NCBI GenBank assembly: GCA_039602395.1
Contig: JBCNJP010000284.1
Span: 1 to 64,000 of the forward strand
Direction of reading: 5' to 3'
DNA: 64,000 nucleotides
Source: Deinandra increscens subsp. villosa
Lineage: Eukaryota > Streptophyta > Magnoliopsida > Asterales > Asteraceae
Shown: one piece after another, positions 44,421 to 56,238 of the stretch
Numbering within the stretch: the stretch's first letter is position 1
Layout: each line of letters starts with the position of its first letter
Notes under the pieces: model-generated
Database searches by the model: none
What the model saw: only the letters and a program-made list of their open reading frames with translations
Told to the model about the DNA's origin: nothing
Made by a program: the position numbers and the translations under genes

Positions 44421-45339
44421 TTATGGCCAAAGAAAAGACGGTTGGTTTGGAAGAAAAATGAGAAAACCGTGAAACGAAAGGAGGCGACGATTGACTTGGG
44501 CGGGAGAAAAAAAAAAGGTGTGAATGGGATACCTCGACAGGAAACGGTTGGTGGAGAGGGGACGGTGCAGAACTTGTTCTGTGGTGAGGGCGGAGAGATG
44601 GACGTGTTCAAGGCTTCAAGCGGAAGTATGTGGTGGTGAGATTCGGCGCATAAGGGTTTGGGTTTTGGTGAGGCGGTGGGGAAAGAAGAAACAACAGCAG
44701 GGAGATAATAGTATATTCACTTTTATTACTTAAGAAGTTATAATTTTTTTAAGTATGGTAATTTTGTTATATTTTTATTACAAGGGTAATTTGGCCATTT
44801 TATAAAAACTTAATAGAAATTTTTGAAGGTGTTAAGGCTTCATAGATGATTTCATGGTTTGTGGACTAAGTTCTGAAATCTGGATTTTGGAACCGACAGG
44901 TTTTCTTTTGTTTGAACAATTTCGTGGTTTTATCCGTTTGGAACACAAATCTAGTTAGGATCCTAAATAGGAGAATTCAACATTGTTTTACGGAGTAATG
45001 TGAATTAAGGTGTAACTTCATTACTTCAATTTGGCTGGGAAAATTACATATTTAGAAATTAGGATACCCTTTTCGGCAAACATACAACAATAACATATTC
45101 AGTAAAAATCTCACCTAAAGGGTAGGGTTTAGGGAGGATGAGAAGAGGAGAAACCTTACCTTTATCTCTAAGAAATAAAGATACTGCACCCAAAAAGACC
45201 CCCGACTCACTGACCACCCATACCGGAAACAAGAAGCCACAAATATAGGTGCTTAATTAACACATAACACATGACCGAGTACGACTAAAGAAGCGAACCC
45301 TAAGAGAGTATGACTAACACGCCACAGTGTAGCAAAGTG
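44421..45339. other. No gene; possible right arm of a larger TIR element
   Basis: The GC-richer stretch 44430-44720 has only overlapping short ORFs without domains. 44760-44850 resembles the reverse complement of 39060-39130. The rest is AT-rich and unrecognised. Confidence 0.35.
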
Positions 45340-45790
45340 AAGTTTAGAGGTGAACAAAAAAAACTACACACATGAAAGAAAAAAAAAGAAAAAAAAGAGG
45401 AGACAAGCCCAAGGACAAACTTAAAAATCTCTAGCCTTTGTTTTACGCCTCCATAAACCCTTATCACTGATCATGTCCTTAGAGAGGTGCATATCTACCA
45501 AATCATGTCTAATTTGCTCCTCCCAAGTCAGTTTAAGCCTACCTCTGTTCCTCTTCCTCTCAACTGTTATTCGCTCTACGCTTCTTACAGGTGCCATTAA
45601 CGACCTTCTCCTCACATGTCCGAACCATCTCAACCTGCCCTCCCTAAATTTATCTGAGATACATGCTACCCCTAGTTTGCTTTTAAAAATCTCATTCCTA
45701 ATACGGTCTAACCTCGTACGGCCACACATCTATCTCAACATCCTCATTTCTGTCGTCTCCAACTTCCGTGCCTGGCAAACAAACAACATG
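45340..45790 (-). pseudogene. RTE-type LINE reverse-transcriptase C-terminus, 5'-truncated
   Basis: The minus frame at 45421-45729 encodes the end of an RTE-clade non-LTR ORF: MCGRTRLDRIRNE, then LRWFGHVRRR, PVRSVERI and LTWEEQIRHDL. Homology extends upstream past a stop to about 45785 (ARKLETTEMRML). The minus-strand downstream side ends in a C/T-rich tract (A/G-rich on plus, 45375-45400), a possible 3' tail. It is a dead fragment. Confidence 0.85.
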
Positions 45791-46640
45791 AGGTTTTAAA
45801 AATATCTATTGCTGAACTAAGTAATAAGTTCTTGATAATTTGTAGATAATGTTATGATTTAACGATTGTTACACTTGTTATATGATGGTTATATTGTCAA
45901 GTCCCGGTCGATTAAATCAAAAACACGATATTAAAGAACACACAATATTAGGAAAACAACTCTAAACCTTTATTGATTTATCACACCATAGAATACTCTA
46001 CTTGATATCTATTTATAAGACACAAATGACTTGGGGAACAAGTCTTCTTAAAATCCTACTACAAATCAAACACAATTAAATAAACCAACTTGTCTATCTA
46101 ATCTATTTAATTAATCCACTAAATCGACTTGTTTAGTGGCCTACTTGACCCATGCCACCTTGCATGTAATCGGGCATTTGAATTAGTTCGTTCTAACATT
46201 CACCCTCCTTCACCAAGATACTCTGCACCTCCGTGAAATTGATCATCGTAGCTTTCGTATGAGATTTACCGACCCACTAGACTTTATCGTCGCTCCCCCA
46301 TGCACCACAATAACCTTGATCGATGTTAACCCTTGAATCTATCGTAGGATCTCTCGTGAACAATCGAATCCTTCTTGCAGTTGGCTACCTGGTCGCAAAA
46401 AAAATTCTGGTTGCTGAGCAGATTTAGTCGCTGAGTTTGTTGCTAATTTGGTTTTAAACCTTTTTGCGACGACAACCCTATTTAGTCGCTAAGCTTGTCC
46501 AGCTGGGTTTTGTTTTTGTTTCTTTTGTTTTTCTAACGACAAATTTGGATCACTAACGGGGGTCATTACCCACCCATCCGATCATCTCCAATCCCTATCA
46601 GGAGGAAACTCACCATATGTGAGAAAATCATCTGGCCCAA
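45791..46640. other. Unassigned, possibly LTR remnants
   Basis: No coding signal. AAATCAAAAACACGATATTAAAG and CACCCTCCTTCACCAAGAT look like the promoter/5' part of a decayed LTR in minus orientation, but I found no partner. Confidence 0.3.
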
Positions 46641-47071
46641 TGTGACACCCCTACCGCACCCTGCCAGGTGCGGGGGATGTGTGGGAGCAGGATGTATCAG
46701 ATACACGGAAGCAACAGATACAATGCAAATACTTAATCATTTCAATTACACAAACAGCCTGATGAGTTCCACAATTTGTTTTATAAGCTACACACTAGTA
46801 ATGCAATACATTACTAGGACACAGGGCTCGTATGTTCTAGAGACTTATTTAAATGGATATTCGATTAGTGGAAGCTAGCTTTATGCCCATAATCACAAGC
46901 TTCCGAAAGCTCATATACTTGTAGCAGATCACTAATTTCCTGCAAAAATATTAAATCAACTATATCAACAATAGTAATGTTGTTGGTGAGTCATACCGTA
47001 CTTGTTAATCAACTTTCAAAGCTACCAGCACCACATAGTTTTACCGCATGTAATGACTAGAATACAACCGG

Positions 47072-47216
47072 TGAGAACTAAATCTCAACCACAAATTTCA
47101 GGGGGGGGGGGGGGGGGGACCACTACAATTCATGGGAGGGGATACATGTAAATAACTTGTGGCTCAAATTAGTTCTTTTTAGTTCTCAAATCAAATTGGT
47201 TCTCAAATGATACTCT

Positions 47217-47219
<3 letters not shown>
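47072..47219. mobile_element. TA-nested MITE, copy 1, truncated
   Basis: This is the right part of the same element as 47262-47437, starting at GAGAACTAAATCTCAACC. An 18-G run at 47101-47118 interrupts what is AGGGGGACC in the other copies. It ends CTCTCCC against a (TA)n tract. Confidence 0.75.

Positions 47220-47261
<42 letters not shown>
47220..47261. repeat. (TA)n microsatellite
   Basis: About 20 TA units between two TA-nested elements. Confidence 0.95.
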
Positions 47262-47265
<4 letters not shown>

Positions 47266-47437
47266 TAGGTTCAAATGAGAACTTTTTCTTTTAAGAACTT
47301 TTGAGAACTAAATCTCAACCACAAATTCCAGGGGGACCACTACAATTCATGGGAGGGGGATACATGTAAATAACTTGTGGCTCAAATTAGTTCTTTTTAG
47401 TTCTCAAATCAAATTAGTTCTCAAATGATCCTCCCCC
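47262..47437. mobile_element. TA-nested MITE, copy 2
   Basis: 176 bp with ends GGGTTAGGTTCAAATGAGAAC and GTTCTCAAATGATCCTCCCCC, imperfect inverted repeats. It sits between (TA)n tracts on both sides. Four related copies occur in this window. Insertion into TA microsatellites recalls the rice Micron type; that comparison is inference. Confidence 0.85.
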
Positions 47438-47821
47438 TATATATATATATGTTACGGGGTACAATACATGCACCAAATGATTCTAGCATACTAGTCATGA
47501 AGTAATTTTTCACATTCCATGCAAACTTGTCAATATGTAGCCAGTAATGCAATCAACTGTAGCACCACTACTATTTGTTGTGGCCCAAAACTTTTAATCA
47601 TAATATGGAATAGGTAACGAAACTCACTTGATCAAATGTCGAGCTTAGAGAAAACACGTAACAGAATATAACAATATTCGTTACAAATATTATTTTGGCT
47701 TAACTCTGTTACTATTGCATACTGTTTTGATAATTTTATTAATTCTTGACTTTATATATGTTAACTAGAAATTTATAAGAGATTATATGTATTCTGTTCT
47801 GGGACAGTCGCGGACCGCTAG

Positions 47822-49820
47822 TGATGTGTGGCAAACACATCCGGTTTTCCCGTGTACTTTTATGTAATATTTGAGTCGGTTTTGAGTCATTTTATTGGGT
47901 TTTTGGTTCATAAATAGTTATTTGAGTCTTAATTACTTGTTGAGTCATTTTTATATATTTTAGTGTGAGTTTAGTAATTATTTGTGTCTTGTGTCAATTG
48001 GTTCATATGTGATCAAATATGCTAAAAATATTTACCTTTGATTGTTTGACTGTAGGTCGGTATAAATGTCTAAGGGGATGGTATGATATTATATCAAAGA
48101 TGAAGGACTGGTGTTGCATTAATGGAAGCTTAAGGGGCTGATTTGTAAAAGATAGAAAACTAACAAGAAATGTGGATGCATTTTACGTGGGATTTGGGAA
48201 AGAAGGAATATAAATGAAAATTGGTCTAGTTCTCAAACTCACGTGGACACCAAGAAATCTACAAATTTGGGTTGCATATATGGTTCTATTCAAAATCAAG
48301 TATGGGCTTAGTGGGCTAAAATAATGGGACTGACGTTCGTGTGGATTTGGATGAGAAATTTGAAGTTAAACAAATAAGTAATTTAGGATTGGATCTGAGG
48401 TGGAGGGGGACGGCAACTAAAAATAAATTGTAGTCTTTTAAGAAAAACCCTACGGCAACAATTAAGAAAGGGACCCTCGAACAAAAATTGGAAGGGGCGG
48501 CAGCAACATTAAGAGACGATCAATTAACACTCGGATGACAATCTTTTGAGGGCGGACAGCGAAGTAGACTAAGGTTATTTTCAGAGATTAGAAAGAGCAA
48601 GGATTCAAGTGGAGATCAACCGGAAACCAATACTCTTCATCAAATCTTTAACCCGGTTCATTCTTTATCTTTGATTTCTTGTATTTGTTTATTCATAACC
48701 ATGTTTGACATTAAATATTTTGACTTTGTGTTAGTTTTTATTGTTATCATGGTGGTTGGCTAAACGTATGCCACCACCTAGACCGTATGATGTTTATTTG
48801 TTAATCATGACTTATTCGGCTTTTGACAATTCATGTTGGATTTAATTATTCTTTAAAGTTCACTATAGTTTCTGTTATTGATGCATATGACTACATAATT
48901 TAGGGTTATGATTAATAATTGATTCGTATCTTGCTTGTGGATGTCTTCCAGTTTGAGTAGGGTAGTTCTGATTGTGTGACTGTGTGTTTGCAGTTTTAAC
49001 ATGTTTACTTTTTAGTATTCATTGAATCAGTTATTGGTTGTTTGCTTGGATTTTGTGGGCTGCTTTTTCTAGAAAATCCGGGAGGTGATAGGGCATTAAT
49101 TAGTCGGGTTGGTCAATTGCTTAGGTCAAGATTATCTTAAAAGGAAATCCCCTAGGTTAGTTAATTAACTTGCTAGTTAAGTTAGTTGCAGAATTATAGT
49201 GAGGCTTCGTCTATCTTAAGGTGCCCGAGAGTATTTCGGAGGTGGTTAGGATAGGTGGGTTGGGAAGTACTTAAAAGGTGAACCAATCGTTCGAGCACTA
49301 GAATAATTAAGTTAGGAAGAACTTAAAAGGTGAACTAACCAACCGGTGAGTGTATTCCTTCCTGTAGGCATTCTATCAGTAACATCCGGTAAGTGGTCTG
49401 GGGGCTCGTAGGGTTTCTATAGGTTGGTCATTAAGATCCTGGTTCCATAGTGAATGTCAATTGCCGAGTGAGTTGTGAGTGTCGAATAAATGTCTAGGTC
49501 TAGGTGGTGTCTTTCTCATATCTGAGTGTTTCTGCTATCTTCTTGCGTTTGTCTGTTCGTGCGTTCCTTAGTTTAATTTAATTAATTTTAAATTCAAAAA
49601 CCAATTTCCATTTAATTTTCTTAGTTGTTAAGTCCTAGGTTAGAGTCTTGTTCATAGTGTCCTTAGGGTTCGATATCCGGTCTTCCTTAGCTTTACTACG
49701 ATCTGACAGGTACACTTGCCTTAGGGTTCGGTTTAGTTTAGGTAGTTTCGGTAAAATTAGGTGTGTCTAGGTCTAGGTTTAGGTTTTAGTAGTTATTTTA
49801 GTGTAGTTCCGAACACATCA
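47822..49820 (+). repeat. Athila-type LTR, 2.0 kb
   Basis: It starts TGATGTGTGG and ends CGAACACATCA, so the terminal 8 bp (TGATGTGT/ACACATCA) are inverted repeats. A PBS-like TTTGACGCCGTTGCCGGGGA follows directly; TGGCGCCGTTGCCGGGG is the tRNA-Asp site typical of Athila, so one or two mismatches are present. No second LTR was found. Confidence 0.85.
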
Positions 49821-49984
49821 AGTTTTTGACGCCGTTGCCGGGGACACTTGGCAATAGCAAGATTAACTAGGTCGTCTAGGAATTTTGAGTCTTTTTGGTT
49901 TTTGCGTCTAGATTTTAGGTTTATTTTTCTTGAGTCTAGTTTTTATATTTTCATATTTTTTTTTTCGTACTCATTTTTTTTTTC

Positions 49985-50360
49985 ATGGCTGAACGACGCA
50001 CCGTCCACCAGCAGGCTAGTGTCGGCTTCGACGATGCTAGCTTCGCTATCGCACCCACCACCATCACCGCCACTGCCAACTGGCAGATTCCATCTCACGT
50101 CATCAACGCGCTATCTAACACTGTTCAATTCAGCGGACGTGAAGATGAAGACGCACCAGCTCACCTTTCGAGGTTTGTGCGTGTTTGTAACACATTCGGA
50201 CTCACCGGAGTTACGAATGATGTTATATACCTACGGTTGTTCCCTTTCTCGCTTGCATCTAGAGCGGCCGTATGGTTGGAGACGCTTCCTCCTAACTCGA
50301 TTGCCACCTGGGCAGATTTGAAGCATAAATTCTTGAAGAAGTATCACCCTCTAGCGAAGG
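49985..50360 (+). pseudogene. Athila gag N-terminus, truncated
   Basis: An ATG at 49985 opens an Athila-type Gag: WQIPSHVINALSNTVQFSG, EDAPAHLSRFVRVCNTFGL, and LKHKFLKKYHPLAKA near residue 125. From about 50360 the frame leaves the family and enters sequence of the surrounding LTR (CGCGATCTGTG). The element is therefore cut off after about 125 codons. The ORF end at 50494 is not part of Gag. Confidence 0.85.
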
Positions 50361-50839
50361 CCGTATGGTCACGGACTGCTATGCACATTCTTAATCTATT
50401 CGCGATCTGTGAATATGGTCGTGTTATTTTTCAAAAAAGACAGTATCGCGAACCACTACTCCAGTTTCTTCAAAACTCGCGGTCCGTGAGATAGTATTTA
50501 TCAGATTCTGGAAAAGAGCCATTCGCGAACCGCTACTTATGCACCTAATCCATTCGCGGTCCAGTCGACTATTTTGTCGGCTAGCGAACTGCATTCCTCT
50601 TTCAGTTCTGTCTCGTTCCAATGTTCGGGTTTCATTTTCACTGGTTTTAAAAGACTCATAATCTCCTCAGTTATAGTGGGTTTCCATTTTCCCTTTTCAT
50701 GATGACTTAACTAATTTAACAAAACCGAACCATTTTCTAGTTTGTTATCACATGTTTCCCGTTCCCAATAATTTATTTGAGTCTCATTAGCTCATATTAT
50801 TATATATATAAATATTTATATTTTAACTGTTATTGGAGT

Positions 50840-50990
50840 TGAGGGTCTCCCTGGAAGCAACCTCTCTATCCTTTTAGGTAGAGGTATGGTTTTGCCTACA
50901 TCCCACCCCTCCCAGACCCTACTGATAATACATTTTATGTGTTATTTTGTGGGATTTCTACTGGGTATGGTTGTTGTTGTTGTTGTTGTA
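50840..50990 (+). mobile_element. RTE-type LINE 3' tail
   Basis: The segment GGGTCTCCCTGGAAGCAACC, then TAGAGGTATGGTTTTGCCTA and CCCAGACCCTACT, ending in GGGTATGG(TTG)n, is the conserved 3' end of plant RTE LINEs with their TTG-repeat tail. Only the tail remains. Confidence 0.85.
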
Positions 50991-51844
50991 ACTCATAATC
51001 TCATGATAAACCTCTTATATCACTACTGATTTTATTTGTGACTATCATTGTCAACAAAAATGCTACTTAAGACTTATAACTATATACATACTGAAAGAGG
51101 TGATACCTTGTGTAATGAGACTTGTACAATTGAACCTTTTGTTCACCGAAAACTCACTGATTAGTCTCCTTTTCCCCTTTCATAGCCTTAATCCTACATC
51201 AATCAAGTAATCTATGAGAGTTTAAATCTTATAATAGCACATTATTACTCAAAAATGTGTTGGTCTGATTATGCATACCTTGTATAAAGCCTTGAGCCTT
51301 TGTCTTGCTCTTTATCAGCCTTGAACCATGTCAAGAATCCTCTGAGAACAAGCCATTAGTTAGCTCAGATGATTGCATGCCATTCTCATCATAAATTATC
51401 AAAATCATGAGAATGGAGACTTACCTAAGTTTTGATGTCTTGGAAAATATGCTTAAGACTCCATTTCTTCACTCCCTATGCTCTGGTAATTGCTTTTCTC
51501 AAAGTCACAGTGAAGGAATTGTAAGAACTGAGAGGGTTGAGAGAATTATAGGAAAATGATGACAAAAACTTAGTTTTTGCCGTCTGGGTCGACTCGAAGA
51601 CTGCCACTAAGGCGTATGTGGCAGTCGCGGTCCGTGACTACCACTTTTCCAGAGACACGGGGATCTTCCTCCGATCCGAACCCGACCCTCCTAATTCTTC
51701 TAACTCGCGACTGCTAACCCATGTTTCTTAAAGTTGCGGCCCACGACTTCTTCTGGTTTCCAATTTTTATTTATTTATTTACAATTTGGGCACGGGTGTT
51801 ACACCTAACCTGTAACCCCCGATTTTTTTTTTTTTTTGTCATAG

Positions 51845-51923
51845 ATGGGAGTTGAATCCAAAACCTCTAACTTTTAATGTATTTGGGTACCTCACCTTAG
51901 CCAATTGAGCTAGGGATCATTGG
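51845..51923 (-). other. tRNA-like box A/box B segment 4
   Basis: On the minus strand, CTAGCTCAATTGGCTAAGG (box A-like) is followed, about 35 bases later, by GGATTCAACTCCC (box B-like). No acceptor stem or CCA context was seen. Confidence 0.5.
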
Positions 51924-52239
51924 TTTCCCGTTAGGTTTTTATATTAATCTATTGCTTGCACAATAAAATTAAATTGTACAATACAAGGTATTATAACATG
52001 TCATTCCATAAATTTGAGCTTATAGGAAAATTGTATGATTTAAGATGCTCAAGTCTTATCACTTTGACTATTACATAACTTTCACCAAAATAACAAAAAG
52101 TTATGGAATCATAAATTTATAACAAGCGGGTTACAATATGTGAGTAATAATAAACCATAACTTTGGTTTACTTATTTTATCCATTAGTAGTTATATAGTA
52201 CATGATAGCATTTAGAATAACATCATGAGGATCTATGTA

Positions 52240-52665
52240 AACAAACCACTCCAGTGAACCTCATTCGGGCGATGCTTATCAGTGAACTCAATTTCTCGTA
52301 TCGGGTCTGATCAATTTTCCAGGTTCACACAACCCAAATAGAAATCGTAGATGGAAGTGATGGCATTTTCGATTAGAGAATCGACAAACCTGTTAACAAT
52401 GACCTTATTATACTTAGGCCATGTGAAGTCATTGATGGAAGCATTTCGAGTTATAAGATGAGCTTGATGTCATTGGAGAGCCTTCCCTTTGAGGTGTATC
52501 ACCGCATAACGGAGCTTAGATGTTTCAGGTGTTTCATCAACTGCAAAATAATGCTCCACTTTGTAGATTCATCTATCAACGTCGTCACCATCAAACTTGG
52601 GAAATTCAAGTTTACAAAACCTGTTGTTAATCCTTCCCCACATATCAGAGATAAAAACCTTTGGG
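52240..52665 (-). pseudogene. Decayed Ty3/gypsy gag fragment
   Basis: Minus-strand gypsy Gag homology is readable with two or three stops: CKLEFPKFDGDDVDR, IYKVEHYFAVDETPETSKLR and IHLKGKALQ, then FTWPKYNKVIVNRFVDS. No pol lies beside it. The plus ORF at 52458-52730 is its shadow. Confidence 0.8.
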
Positions 52666-54028
52666 CCTGCAAGAGCCCTTTTTACAACCACTTGTTAAGT
52701 ATAACATATAACAGAATTATATACACGTAACATTCCTTAACAAGAAATACCCTCTACAGATCTCGTTTACCTCATTATACCCTTTAGTCTCTCTTATAAC
52801 CCAACCTTTATTATGAGTCCATACCGTGCTAATTTATAAGCAAAGATACCCCCTTTTGTCTTGAGTACCATTTTTGCTTACTGCCGAGTTTACCCTTATG
52901 CCCACATTTTGGTAATCCCTATAATGGACAGTCGCACCTTTCCCTCATTTTGCTAACTGCCGAGTTTACCCTTATTTGGGTAATCCTAATAACGCTCAGT
53001 TGCACATTTCCTCCCTCCTAATTTTAGTTGTCTCTAACCCTTCGGGAAACGCTATCCTTTAAAAACAATCCTAACTCCCCAGTACTACTACCCGCCCCTA
53101 GATAAATACCCAAGTGACTTAGATTTATTAGTAAACAATGATAAGGCATTCATATATTGCGACAAATGAACATCCTCCAATTTACCATTGGTGTATGTAT
53201 ACAGGATGTATCAACGGTGTATCCTCCACACTTCTGAGATACCGGGTAACTAGTATTATTATGGTTATATATAGGAAGTACCAGTGGCGTATTCACCATA
53301 TAATAATAAAGAAAATGCATCACCTGTTCTTACATATAAATACATATTCACTATAATGTTTACTAACAATTACCTTATCATTTGGCTATTTAATTTCAAA
53401 GCAAATAATAGCACATAACATATCTTAACCATTATAATTGCATAAACTATACGTATAAACAATTTGAAAGCATTCTCATAACATAACATCAATCAAAAAC
53501 CAATTTAACAGTTTAAGATATCAATTCAAAAGCAGTTTAATAGTTTGAAACGTTTCATATATAAGCAACTGAATGTATATCAGCCTGAAAACATTTAAAA
53601 TTTTTAAAACATTTAAAAGTGGGCTTGTAGAATCTCACCTTATTTCTTTAACCGGTTCACCCGGACATAATCTTCGCTACGATTGCCAATTAAACCTAAT
53701 CAAGTATCAAAATTGCAGTAACGCAAGGTTTTATATAATAAATAATTCCTATGTTTATTTCTACATTCTATAATTCTAATAATATCTAATTATTAAGATT
53801 AACCATTTAATGATAATATGAAGACGCACATTCCTATAAGTAAACTCTCACTCCGGGATCGCCTAGTGAAGTGCGCCAGACCCAGTTGGGATTTATGCGA
53901 TACTCCTTGATATGCGACAAACCACAGGGTACAAGCGCTAACCCTTTCGGTCCACATGAACTTGTAACTACTCGAATATCTTGGTATTTTTAATACTTTA
54001 TTACTTATCACTTTTGAACCCATATACC

Positions 54029-54032
<4 letters not shown>
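52666..54032. other. AT-rich unassigned sequence
   Basis: No gene found. CTGCCGAGTTTACCCTTAT occurs twice (52882 and 52957), a direct repeat of about 70 bp spacing. The part 53800-53990 is GC-richer and could be an LTR piece. Confidence 0.4.

Positions 54033-54099
<67 letters not shown>
54033..54099. repeat. (TA)n microsatellite
   Basis: About 33 TA units. It bounds the large TA-delimited element on its left. Confidence 0.95.
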
Positions 54100-54102
<3 letters not shown>

Positions 54103-55733
54103 GTGGGCATATTTAATAACCATGTCTTGAAGCATTAACTAAATAACCCACAATCAATGGTTTGATCAAAAAAGTGTTGGTGATCTAAGGGCTACAATTC
54201 AAAGCTGCTATTTTAAATTATGTTTTGCTTTTTATTAAATTGTAAAGGGCAAATCTGTCATTTAATAAACTCACATAAAAACCCCCTTCATTTAAAAAAG
54301 TCCATAACTTTTTTATACATTGTCGGATTTTTATAAAAATTGCACCATTAAACTCGTCGCATTTTTATCTTTAATTCAAGTATAGTCTCGACGTTTTTTA
54401 TTATCGTTTTCTCAGACGTGCGTTGTAGCACTAGTGTTACAACTTCTAACATCACTGTCATAACTCTTAACATACATCCATACAAATCATAACCAGTACA
54501 AACTACAAAATGCATCAATATACATATAAAACATCGATTAACCATTAACAGTGGTGAGATGATCAGTAAAACACTGGTGCTATCTAGATACAATAAAAAA
54601 AATCAAGTGTACAACTAAATATACACAAATTACAACCTGCAAAAGCATCAAGGTTCAACAAAAACACAAATAAAACACTGATGCTATAACGATTAATAGT
54701 GGTGTCATGATCAGTAATACCAGTGCTATTTACAATCTAACACATATTTATTGAAAAAAATATACAGCTTCTTCTGATGCAACCGAAAACACACCAAATA
54801 ACCAATGCTTATATAATTACATCCATAAAAATCTATAAAAAAATAGAACTGGACAATAACTCAAACTCCTTATGGGTTCTTGGACTCTTTATTTGATAAC
54901 AAAAGTCAAAATATGATTAAAAATGCTTGTTAAATGAACAAACAAAACTGTGAATCGATATGTGAAAACAAATGCTAAAAAATTATAAACGTTCCAAGTT
55001 AAAAATAATAATAAGTATTAATAATAAGGAAAAAAATGCTCAAAAATTTGCCCAAAAAATACTCAAAAAAAACGCCCCTTCAAAAAAATGCCAACAAAAA
55101 AATCTCAAAAATCAGACAATAAAGCGGATTCAAAATCAATGAAAAAAATGCTCACTTACGGAAGCGTCACCTTCACCGCCTTCACTGTAACCCCGCGTCG
55201 TTGATCTACTGTTGCGCCGCCGCTTTTCGCTTATGGAACCCTAACTGGGTTGCGGCTGCCGCCGCTGGAATCACCACCTCCCAGGCTCTTCCGTCGCGTG
55301 GTGGAGCAGGAATTGAACGGGTACAAATCGTGGTGGTCGCCGCGTGTTTCTGCTATGTAGCGGCTGGAATCGAAGAGATAGATAGAGAGGGATGATAGGC
55401 CGAAGCTGGAAGTTCGTCGTGGGTCGCCGTTGATCGAAGGTCGCCGGAGAACGACAGATTAAATGGAGGAGGTCACTGGAAAGAACCAGCTCCTCTCATC
55501 TTCTTCCCTCTTGTTTCTTCTTTTCTCCTTTCTGAACTTTCATTAAACGGATGATGAAGATAACCTTTAAACAAAAAAAAATAGGGTAGTGCAAATTACT
55601 TTCATACCCTTGGATGAAATACAGCCACAAAAATGATATCTAGCCTCTCAACCATTGGATCAAAAAGTAAAACCATTGAGATTTGGTTATTTGGTTAATG
55701 CTATAGGAATGGGTTATCAATTGTTCTTTATCC
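54100..55733. mobile_element. Large TA-delimited TIR element with GC-rich cargo, 1.63 kb
   Basis: The left end GGGGTGGGCAT and right end (reverse complement) GGATAAAGAAC are weak, but the next 80 bp are inverted relatives: AGCATTAACTAAATAACC versus AGCATTAACCAAATAACC, and TCAATGGTTT in both. The left end abuts a (TA)33 tract and the right end a (TA)11 tract. The interior is AT-rich except for 55150-55530, which is GC-rich and gene-like but without a recognisable domain. It is distinct from the 176-208-bp TA-nested family. Confidence 0.6.
55150..55530. other. GC-rich gene-like cargo in the TA-delimited element
   Basis: Rich in GCCGCCGC, GGTCGCCG and similar words, much as in plant 5' UTR or first-exon sequence. 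Short ORFs exist on both strands; the best is plus, 55201-55395 (64 codons, Ala-rich). None has a domain I recognise. A captured 5' gene fragment is possible. Confidence 0.35.
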
Positions 55734-55755
55734 TATATATATATATATATATATA

Positions 55756-55929
55756 GGGAGAGGATCATTTGAGAACCATTTTGGTTTGAGAACTAAAAAG
55801 AACTAATTTGAGCCACAAGTTTATTTACATGTATCCCCCTCCCATGAATTGTAGTGGTCCCCCCTGAAATTTGTGGTTGAGATTTAGTTTTCAAAAGTTC
55901 TCAAAACAAAAAGTTCTCATTTGAACCTA

Positions 55930-55933
<4 letters not shown>
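55756..55933. mobile_element. TA-nested MITE, copy 3, inverted
   Basis: 178 bp, reverse orientation relative to copy 2: it begins GGGAGAGGATCATTTGAGAAC and ends GTTCTCATTTGAACCTAACCC, between (TA)n tracts. Confidence 0.85.
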
Positions 55934-55987
<54 letters not shown>

Positions 55988-55991
<4 letters not shown>

Positions 55992-56189
55992 TAGGTTCAA
56001 ATGAGATATATAGGGTTAGGTTCGAAATGAGAACTTTTTCTTTTGAGAACTTTTGAGAACCAATTTGGGCCACTAATTTTCAAGGGGGGAGCATTCAAAT
56101 TCATGGGGGGGTTTTCCATATATATAAACTAGTGGCTAAGATTAGTTCTTTTTAGTATTCAAACCCAATTAGTTCTCAAATGATCCTCT

Positions 56190-56192
<3 letters not shown>
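55988..56192. mobile_element. TA-nested MITE, copy 4, diverged
   Basis: It begins with a short duplicated terminus: GGGTTAGGTTCAAATGAG, TATATA, then GGGTTAGGTTCGAAATGAG. The middle differs from the other copies (AATTTTCAAGGGGGGAGC). It ends GATCCTCTCCC against (TA)n. The doubled end suggests a second insertion event or slippage at the TA boundary. Confidence 0.8.

Positions 56193-56234
<42 letters not shown>

Positions 56235-56238
<4 letters not shown>

Larger units (their letters stand above)
46641..51803 (-). repeat. Long gypsy LTR, split by an Athila fragment and TA-nested elements
   Basis: It runs from TGTGACACCCC at 46641 to GGGTGTTACA at 51803 (plus view), with reverse orientation judged from the CACCCC end. 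Left and right parts share the CGCGGACCG/CGCGGTCC word on both sides of the inserted Athila piece (47810 and 50478), supporting one interrupted LTR. No TSD is visible. Inserts are two TA-delimited elements (47072-47437), Athila (47822 to about 50360) and an RTE LINE tail (50840-50990). Confidence 0.5.

Noticed and set aside
53799..54110. Minus ORF beginning with a long Ile-Tyr repeat
   Set aside because: It is a translation of the (TA)n microsatellite.
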